Of a DNA stretch of 64,000 nucleotides, positions 56,714 through 64,000 are shown one piece after another (positions within the stretch are counted from its first letter, which is position 1; each line of letters begins with the position of its first letter). Location of the stretch: NCBI GenBank assembly GCA_025330725.1, contig JAIWND010000032.1, positions 1 to 64,000 of the forward strand, in the 5' to 3' direction. The DNA comes from Chlamydoabsidia padenii. Its lineage: Eukaryota; Mucoromycota; Mucoromycetes; Mucorales; Cunninghamellaceae. The notes beneath the pieces are model-generated. The model was not told where the DNA came from, made no database searches, and was given only the letters and a program-made list of their open reading frames with translations. A program made the position numbers and the translations under genes.

Positions 56714-57185
56714 TGTTGTTTTAAAGTTGTAGAGTTAAAAAAAAAAAAAGTTTTTTGTTGTAAGGTTATGAAAAGTAAAAAAGAAGAAGAGAAGAAACAT
56801 TGATTCCCTTTTTATAGTGGATATCAAAAATGTTGTAAATGTCATTCTGGAAAATTTTTAGCCAATCAAAAATCGATTCAGTTAAATTTTACCACTCCCC
56901 CCCGTGGCTGACAAATACGTCTCGTCTTAACACAACTAAGCATTGTACGAGCATCAGCTACCCAAAATAAGGATTAGGCTGAATAATGGTTAAAATAAAA
57001 GGTGTCATTATTTATTAATCAAAGTGGGAGCTATATTGTTTAAAAAAGGAAGTGGATGATGCCATTGTTTCTTGATCGGGCAATACCACCTATGCATTTG
57101 TCATCAATGAATCATCAAAGAAGATGTGCATGAATGACATTGTCCCAAGTCTACTAGATAAATCTATACTATATACACACTATTA
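56714..57185. other. Intergenic
   Basis: The OYE leader (A run at 56738-56750) and the 3' UTR of the TMX2-like gene lie here. No clear promoter motif is seen ahead of OYE. Confidence 0.4.
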
Positions 57186-58333
57186 CTATTCTGCCAGTAT
57201 CTTGTCTAATTGAAATGCATTGATTACCGTTGCCTAGATATATATATATAAAAGAAGTCAGTATCCTATTTGTCACCCCATTATTCTATTTTGGCAGCAG
57301 AGCCAATCAAAGACTTACAGGTCGTTTACTCCATCCGAGACGAGTGATTGTATCCTTTGCAAGAGCAGTATTTGATTTGTTATCTTGTAGGGTCAGTTCA
57401 GGCAACCGACGGATTTCCACACCATTTTTAAAGAGTAGCATAGATGGAAGTTCGAATGAAGAAGCAGGATCCCGAGATACACCGAATTCTTGAGCAATAT
57501 CCCCATATAGATCAATATCAATCTTCCCTACAAATTGATCATCCTGGTAAGTTAGTTAAAACCCACTTTATCCTTGTTTTGGGGGTTTCCCTTACCGAAT
57601 TTGAGATGACTGGCATCATATTTCAAAGACAATTTGGCCAGGACCGCTTCAAAATTCAGGCATGACACTGACCAGTTCGCATAAAGCATCACTACCCAAT
57701 ATTTAACCATAGTGCTGTCGTCTTGAGTGATTTCCGTAATCCTTGGTCCCTTGATATCAGTTATTGGTATGGTTGGTGTTGGTTTCTTCTTATTGGCGGG
57801 ACATACTTTGGCTCGAAAGGAGGATTCCGTCAGTTCAATCAGTTTCGTGGGTCCACGATACCAAGGTTGAGGGAATAATGAGGATACTCTATACCACCAC
57901 CAAGTAAAAAAATAAAAACAGTGTCAAGTTAGTATCAACCATTCAAAGGTAAGGTATACTTACAATAACCAGCCAACAAAGTAGAACAAGACCCTCCAAA
58001 GCCCCACGTTCCAGTATAGAGTCCATATGGAATAAACCTTGGTATATAATATCAGCACACTTGTTAATTCTTCAGCAGTAGATGCCATCATACTTTTCCA
58101 AACACCAAGACCAGCTAGTAGTAATAACGCTTTATTATCGGTATCCTATATCGACATGCAGTAAAAAGGTAAGTGTTAAGTTGAATGGAGCAAATGATCG
58201 TGTTACCTACTTGAAGTGGGGTACCTTGTATAAACTGAGCAAGACGATAAAATACCATAAACGTGCCATATACTAACTGGATAACATAGTAAGGATGTAA
58301 TAACCGTTGTCGTAATTCGGATAACGGTGTCAT
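57186..58333 (-). CDS. TMX2: TMX2-like thioredoxin-related membrane protein
   Basis: Five exons (58333-58211, 58145-57964, 57888-57596, 57527-57319, 57233-57186) give 284 residues. The N-terminal part has several hydrophobic spans (HPYYVIQLVYGTFMVFYRL, NKALLLLAGLGVW, VLFYFVGWLLV). The C-terminal part is a thioredoxin fold: YWVVMLYANWSVSCLNFEAV, LSLKYDASHLKFGKIDIDLYG, LPSMLLFKNG, and a final VINAFQLDKIL. Human TMX2 has SNDC at the active site; this one has SVSC, so it also lacks the first catalytic Cys. It probably sits in the ER membrane. The acceptor at 57528 was chosen over one 16 nt earlier because the earlier one gives an immediate stop. Confidence 0.88.
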
Positions 58334-58379
58334 GTTGTTCGTTTTTTTAAAAGAAGAAGGGAGTAAAAATAAAAAGTGG

Positions 58380-58393
58380 TCGGGCATTTAAAC
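58380..58393 (+). promoter_or_regulatory. Promoter motif of the TMX2-like gene
   Basis: TCGGGCATTTAAAC (plus-strand orientation) lies 46 bp before the start at 58333, the shortest distance of any instance. Confidence 0.45.
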
Positions 58394-58539
58394 TATATTC
58401 CAGATCTTTTTTTTTTTTTGACCGGTAGTAAGTAGTACTGTATAATACATGATCAAGTTTATTAGTATAGTATTGTGAAATGCAAGTAAGAAGGGAGGAG
58501 AAGGAAGAGTGATAAATAAAGTAATGATGATATGAATAA

Positions 58540-59575
58540 TTAGGTGATACGATTAGAGACGGGGATATAAGCTAATGTAGTCTGATGTCCTTCTAATTCC
58601 AATTCTTCATCCTGTTTTTGTCGTTGCTGTAACCATCCACGGAGGTTAGTTTGTATAGTTTTACCATAGAATATAGGAATCAAAGAAACCAAAGAGACCA
58701 ACAAGAGTTTCATCATCAAGGATAATGTTAAAATGTCCGATGTGGATGTCAATTCGCCAAGTACTTCACCAGCCTGAGCGCATACAAAGTTATACGGCAT
58801 GGATCCAAGAAAAGTGGACCAAAAGAAGGGTAAAACGGGAATACCTAGTAACGGAGATGCCAAATTAATAAACCTACGATAAAAAAAAAAAATAAATAAA
58901 AAAAAGGCAACATAAGTTTCCAATCATATGTCCATTCCTTTCTTACCAATAGGGTGAAAAAGGAAAGAGACGAGCGAACAAGAGCCACCAAAACAATCCA
59001 GTTGATTCCTTTTCCTTTTCCATTTGATCTCGCATCACATCAGCTCGTCGTTTAATCCAAGACATTTCCATTGCCGGGGTTCCAACCATCCATCCTAAAA
59101 AGTAGGCCAAGGTAGAGCCAAGAGCTGTCAGATAACTTGTCCATAAGGTGCCAGCCACCACTCCATATAAATGACCAGATAATAGATTGAGTAGTACTGA
59201 TCCAGGCATTGAGAATGCTTGCTGCCATAGATAGATAGCCGCAAACACAACTATCACCGCAAAGTAATCCCACCAAGTACCAGTATTGGTCATGGTATCC
59301 AAATGTTCCGCCATCGTTTGGACATCTTGTAAGGTGTGTGGAAGTGTAATGTTCAGTAACGTATGAGACAGTAGGATCAATACATAAAGGGTGATCATGC
59401 CAACAGACACAAAAAGGGCCAGCCTTGGTACCAGTCTTTGCCACGCCGTCCACCTTGTCAGTATAGAGTCATTGTGTGCTAAAGTGTTTTTATCTTCTTC
59501 TTCTTCTTCTTCTTCTTCTTCCGAGTGGTCGTAATCGTTCATAAACGCTTGTGTACTTGAATCTTCCCTGTGCAT
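58540..59575 (-). CDS. VTT-domain (SNARE-associated/DedA-like) membrane protein 1
   Basis: Two exons (59575-58947, 58873-58540) give 320 residues. After an acidic N-terminus with a Glu run come hydrophobic spans and the VTT domain: AFSMPGSVLLNLLSGHLYG, TALGSTLAYFLGWMVG, FWWLLFARLFPFSPYWFINLASPLLGIPVLPFFWSTFLGSMPYNF. The F-(S/T)-(M/L)-PG and R-(L/I)-x-P-F-x-P-x-W-x-(I/L)-N motifs mark the TMEM41/TMEM64/Tvp38 group. Several members are phospholipid scramblases of the ER and Golgi. Its start codon is 425 bp from that of a second VTT gene pointing the other way. Confidence 0.9.
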
Positions 59576-59687
59576 AGTAAGTTGATGTCAAAGATCGTTG
59601 TAGGTGGATTAAAAAAAAAAAAAAGAAGAGGAAGAAATTGAGGAAAGGTCTTTTTTTTTTTTTTTTCAAAAGAATGAAAAATGGAAT

Positions 59688-59700
59688 GTTTAAAGTCCGC
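59688..59700 (-). promoter_or_regulatory. Promoter motif of VTT gene 1
   Basis: Minus-strand GCGGACTTTAAAC lies 112 bp before the start at 59575. Confidence 0.4.
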
Positions 59701-59914
59701 TATTATTTAACCGGATGGGCTGGCCTACTATCATCCCCCCATAATCAACATTGCTTTCACAATATATTATCCAGTTTAAATAACTGTAAATCCAAATGAT
59801 TCAAATAACAAGAGGCAATAAAAAGCATCTTGTCAAATCAAGTGGATCCTATAATAGGCGGCTGTCATTGGAAGAAGGGATGTCTCACCGGAGCCATGCC
59901 GAACGGACTAAACT

Positions 59915-59927
59915 TTTCAAATGCCGA
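59915..59927 (-). promoter_or_regulatory. Promoter motif of VTT gene 2
   Basis: Minus-strand TCGGCATTTGAAA lies 73 bp before the start at 60001. Confidence 0.45.
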
Positions 59928-60000
59928 TTCTATTTTAAATCAATGTGAGTTTTTGGTCACACACTTTCTTCTTTCTCTCCATTTTTATTTTTATAAGATC

Positions 60001-61231
60001 ATGTCTAAAATAACTTCACCTTTGATTCCACCACCACAGCAGCAAAAACAACAACAAAGGACTTATGCAACAATCACACCACCATTACTCAAGGACGACG
60101 ATGGAGAAGAAACAATGATTCCACCAGTAAAACCTATCACTCCAGTGTTTACTTTCTGGAAAAGTAAATCCTATGGCTGGTCATTGGCTGGACTCATATT
60201 ACTATTGGTTGTCTTTACAGCACTTGAATTCGCTCTACTAAAGTTAAACTTACCTTCGGTGGATCCGTAAGTAGTGCTATCACAAATACTGGGTACATGC
60301 ACATGATTGACTTTATACTTTCTTTTTCCTTTAATTAGGGAAGACAAGGATGTTTTGAAGTTTCCTAAAAACCTTCAAGATCTTCGACAACTCAATCGTG
60401 TTTTATCTGTATATATGGACCAACACTTTATCAATGTCTATATCACCTTTGTGATTACATATATCTAGTAAGTATTGGGGTGGGGGAAAATACAAACACA
60501 TCCTCCTGACTCTCTCCTTCTTCTTTATATAGTTTACAAAGCTTCTCCGTCCCAGGCTCAATGTGGCTCTCTATTCTAGGCGGTACACTTTTTAACTTTT
60601 GGTTAACACTCTTTACGGTGTCTATGGTAAAATAAAAATAATCGAAATGATAAGAATCCTTATTATTTACTTGTTACTCAAATGTGTCAAAACTGTTTGA
60701 AACCTCTAGTGCTCAGCTGTTGGTGCTACTCTTGCTTATATCATTTCTGGTAGTCTGGGGTCCAAAGCAGTAATGACTCTTATTGGTGACAAAATCGCTC
60801 TTTGGAACGAACAGGTAATAAAAGAAAATGATTGGGTATTAGTTTAATCAAGTCTCTTCTTAATAGTTGATACGTCACAAGAAGCATTTATTCAATTACT
60901 TGATTGTCCTTCGAATTGCTCCATTTCCTCCAAACTGGACAGTCAATCTAGGCGCTCCACATTTAGGTGTACCATTATCAACATTCTTTTGGGGTACTTT
61001 TATAGGTAAAATTATATTATCCGATATCTTCTTTGTCATCTCACTCTTCTTCTCGGTTAATTAGGTGTGGCCCCTCCTTCTTTTCTCCATGTACAAGCTG
61101 GAGCTGCTATCGATCGATTGTCTTCCTCGGATGATTTGGTGATCCTGACGCCATTGAATATCGCCTGTCTTGTTGGTATTGCCATTGCTGCTTTGGTACC
61201 CGTCTTTGTTAGAAGATACTACCCTTTGTAA
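60001..61231 (+). CDS. VTT-domain membrane protein 2 (TMEM41-like)
   Basis: Six exons (60001-60266, 60339-60467, 60533-60626, 60710-60814, 60867-61005, 61065-61231) give 299 residues. A Pro/Gln-rich cytosolic N-terminus precedes the first span (WSLAGLILLLVVFTALEFALL). The VTT domain follows: LQSFSVPGSMWLSILGGTLF, CSAVGATLAYIISGSLGS, LIVLRIAPFPPNWTVNLGAPHLGVPLSTFFWGTFIGVAPPSF. It ends with a last span and a short RRYYPL tail. The motif R-I-A-P-F-P-P-N-W-x-V-N is that of TMEM41A/B, ER scramblases needed for autophagosome and lipoprotein formation. It is only distantly similar to its divergent neigh­bour and has far more introns. Confidence 0.92.
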
Positions 61232-62584
61232 TATAGTCCTCCCCTCCCCCTTTACATTACTAGCAAACGATCTATTGGTCAATTTTGCTTCTTCTTTTAT
61301 TTACCATCAATAAAACTTTTTTTTATATTATACAATCTTTATCTTCAACTTTTAAAAGGTATAACTTGAGATAGAGGGCCTTCTGTAGTCGACCATATTG
61401 TGATCTCTCTACCACCATCTCTTCTTGCTTGACAGATGTATCGCATTTTTTAAATCCCGCTTTATGCTGTTTTCCATTTTACCAGTAACAGATCATTGTT
61501 AGTAATCACATTACAACACACTAACCATATTTTTCTTTTTTCTTGTTTGTCTAATGGCTTTGAAAGTGTACTCCCGTTTGTCCATACATAAGAATAGTGT
61601 CTGTTTGCTCGTAGTTTAATATACCAGTAGAACTTTTTATGGGCGGACGATTCGAGGAAACGGGAAACAGGAAAAAAATATCTACCTCATTACAACTTAA
61701 CTTAATAGCTACTCACTATTTTTTTTTTTTTTTTTGGCAATACTTCCACACAAAGATTTCCTTTGACACTATTCATGCGTCATAGAAGAGAGTATCTTCT
61801 GTGCCATGTTCCCTTTATGGTAGTCGCTGTGAATAAACGTTCCATATTCAAATTCCGCTAAAATCGGGACCATAAGAAAGGAAGCGCCGTTTTCTGCTTT
61901 TTCTTTTCTTTTCTCTGTTAACAAATTACTTTACGGGAATGGTCGTTTGATGACAAGCGGTTTATTTCGAACTATGGGTTAACCAGAAACTAGCAACACT
62001 TCCTCAGAATGCCAAACAACAGTGGATTCGTAATAATCTCATTTACTCACTTTTTTCTTCTTCCCCTTTTGATGATATCAAGAAACAAGACTCACTCAAC
62101 CTAATCATGAAAACCGAAACTGAAACGACCAAAGATATTGTAAGTGTAAAAAAGAGAGAGAGAAAGGGTTGGGCATGAAGCGACAAATATTGCTAATCTC
62201 TCTTCTTGCTAATGTTTGTTAAAAACTAGTTTCTTCTTCCTTGGTTATGGTGGTGTTGATGGATCGGTCTTTTATCATTGTTTATTACCCTCTTTTCTCC
62301 TTTTAGAATAGCTTTATATAATATAACTCTAATGATAATAATAAAAAACGATAATGATCTTTATCCTACTGACTAGTGTTGCCTGTCTATGCATTATGCA
62401 CTTTTTTGTTTTATAGGTTTATATGCTTCTATTTCGAACAACGACCCGTGTAATTGCGTTTTGAATCGCCGGATCAACTGTAATGATCTATTTTTTATAC
62501 CCCTTTTTTCTACTATGGACCCTGATTGGTCGTTGGTGATAGAAACATAGGCTATAATTCTCATATCCGAGTGTATGAGCTACG

Positions 62585-62626
<42 letters not shown>

Positions 62627-63186
62627 TGTCAGATACTATGACATTGTACAATGTGAGATATTACCACACTCTTGTTATCCACCCTCATCTACTATGAAAC
62701 ATACTCTTTTATCTTAATTTGGACTCCTTTATCGTATGACAATCGAAGCAACGGATCTACCATTTCATTTGATTTTTCCTTATTCTTATTCTTGATACCT
62801 CGTTCTGTATTCTTTTTGGATATTTTTAAACATCCTTTCGAGGTCAGCCCTGAACCAAACGAAAATATTCAAATCCCGCATTTCGTCACTTGGGAAACAT
62901 AACCTATACCTTTCCGTGATACCTCTTTTTCTTTCTTATTTCTCTTCTTTCTTTACTCTCTCCTTCTTACAAATCATCATCATTTGCTCTAATATATACT
63001 GCTACAATCACCAACACCATATCATCATTACCTTCTCCAAGTTTCTCGGTAGTTCTAATCAACTCGTACTTTATCAAACCAAGCACATTAATTCTTATAT
63101 TCTTCATTTTGACAGCTATCCATTTTACCCGAACCATTTACTTTATTCCTCCTTAATACAACCCTACATAAGCCAAAAACGAACGA
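61232..63186. other. Long interval without a confident gene
   Basis: Apart from a possible micropeptide (62107-62259), nothing is recognised. Motif copies TTTTTTAAATCCCGC (61446) and ATTCAAATCCCGCA (62867) suggest promoters. The second may serve the GPCR-like gene. Near-pure T runs lie at 61719-61735 and 62586-62622. The ORFs at 62672 and 62916 are biased in composition. Confidence 0.45.
62107..62259 (+). CDS. Possible 20-codon spliced micropeptide
   Basis: An ATG opens 11 codons (MKTETETTKDI) ending exactly at a GTAAGTG donor (62140). An acceptor AAAAACTAG (62229) leads to nine further codons (FLLPWLWWC) and a stop, in phase. The 90-nt intron has a CTAAT branch-like sequence, and a poly(A)-like AATAATAAAAAA follows at 62338. 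An acidic head with an aromatic hydrophobic tail is plausible for a membrane micropeptide, but chance cannot be excluded. Confidence 0.2.
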
Positions 63187-64000
63187 ATGAACGAAAAAAG
63201 TCCTCAGCACCAAGCGGGGTTTGAAATCGGGTTTCTTCTTTACAGTCGGGGCCAGTTCCTGACTCTCCGCAAAGCAACCATCGCCACAGCCATTGTCGCT
63301 CTGGTAGCCTCTGTCGTTGTCCTTTCTAGCTTCTTATACCTCTGGCTTGTTGATCGCAAACGTGCTAATCGGATTTCCTTGCGATGTGTGGTGATAGCTT
63401 GTGCTGCTAATGGAATCGACTCGATCATGAATATCTCCATGTCTTTTGTGAAAGGCCCTCAAAGATTTTGCCGTGCAGGGGGGATCATTAGTAACATTTC
63501 AAGACTCATTAGCGCTTCTTTTTTGGCCATTGTCGGGATCAACTTGGTATTGATCTTTGTCATCAATGTGAAACGACGTGATCTATTGGAATACTTTTAT
63601 TACCCATTTGCCTTTGTCTATGTAATGATATGTACAGTGGTAATGATTTATAAGGCAGTTACTTCTGATGATACGATTGAGACGCATGATACTTGCTGGT
63701 AAGAAACGATAAATGCAAAAAGGTTAAATTCAAACGCCGACATGTGGGGTTGGAATAAAATTATACCTGGAGGCGCTAATTTTTTTCTCTTCTTTCTCTC
63801 TACCAGGTACTTGAATTATGTCATTGAAAGATCCTATTCTGTCTTCTCATGGGTAAAGTTAAATACTTGAAAGTACTATCATAACTATAGCTTGACACTG
63901 AATTTTAACATTCTCTTTATAGATGTGGTACTATGGCTTCCTCTTTTTTATCAATCTATTGGCGGGAATCTCCTCTGGTATTGCTCTTTACAAGCTAATT
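63187..64000 (+). CDS. GPCR-like seven-helix receptor, cut by right edge
   Basis: Exons 63187-63698, 63807-63852 and 63923-64000 join in phase and remain open at the window edge. The protein shows successive hydrophobic helices: TIATAIVALVASVVVLSSFLYLWLV, CVVIACAANGIDSIMNISM, ISRLISASFLAIVGINLVLIFVINV, YYPFAFVYVMICTVVMIYKA, then WMWYYGFLFFINLLAGISSGIALY. Helix spacing and the VKRRDLLEYFYYP segment after helix 3-4 resemble fungal Git3/cAR-like G-protein-coupled receptors. A ligand cannot be guessed. The start is uncertain: a motif copy (GCGGGGTTTGAAAT at 63217) lies after the first ATG, and TTCTTTACAG at 63237-63246 could be an acceptor joined to an unseen first exon. Confidence 0.65.

Larger units (their letters stand above)
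59576..60000. other. Divergent promoter of the two VTT genes
   Basis: This 425-bp region holds two opposed copies of the shared motif, one next to each gene (59688 and 59915), plus T and A runs near 59612-59666. Confidence 0.5.

Overview
The window is nuclear DNA of a filamentous fungus, most likely an early-diverging one (Mucoromycota, probably Mucorales-like). It is AT-rich. Most genes are split by introns of about 48-90 nt with GTAAGT-type donors, CTAA/ACTAAT-type branch sites and TAG/CAG acceptors. The gene set is eukaryotic and fungal: chitin deacetylase, GPI-type cysteine-rich protein, Rck2/Srk1-type kinase, fungal-specific transcription-factor domain, and NIP7, RRP14 and TAF12. Spliced models were built by hand and checked for reading phase at every junction. 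The lineage call is inference.

Left part (0-16.5 kb): a complex I/IV NDUFA4-type subunit containing an 8-nt microexon, a secreted Cys-rich protein, a coiled-coil protein, a PPxY tail-anchored ORF 28 bp ahead of a G-protein gamma subunit, a gene-poor stretch with interspersed repeats, a short hypothetical protein, a GATA zinc-finger protein, a DMT/DUF606 transporter, Hsp90 co-chaperone p23/Sba1, a dienelactone hydrolase and an isopentenyl phosphate kinase. More repeats follow.

Middle part (16.5-30.5 kb): an intact ~1060-codon transposase-like gene, then about 6 kb poor in recognisable genes. That stretch holds a Gag-like exon and a striking array of four ~600-bp tandem units with intron-like sub-segments. 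QTRT2 (queuine tRNA-ribosyltransferase accessory subunit) and a chitin deacetylase follow.

Right part (30.8-64 kb): EXO1 and TAF12 (divergent), a GH15 glucoamylase, an Rck2/Srk1 kinase, a polytopic membrane protein, a broken CoA-transferase family III gene, RRP14/SURF6 and a PRKRIP1-type protein (divergent), an ankyrin+DIL protein, a tandem repeat pair, a large polyQ transcription factor, NIP7, an old yellow enzyme, TMX2-like, two divergent VTT-domain membrane proteins, and a GPCR-like gene cut by the right edge.

The genes do not form one pathway. Several serve RNA and ribosome biology (RRP14, NIP7, QTRT2), transcription (TAF12, GATA factor, MHR factor), signalling (G gamma, Rck2-like, GPCR-like) and wall or sugar metabolism (chitin deacetylase, glucoamylase). 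The most notable window-wide signal is a reiterated motif of the form CGG(G/C/A)(A/G)TTT(G/A)AA. It lies 46-164 bp ahead of the start codon of about two thirds of the genes, and related sequences occur inside the interspersed repeats.
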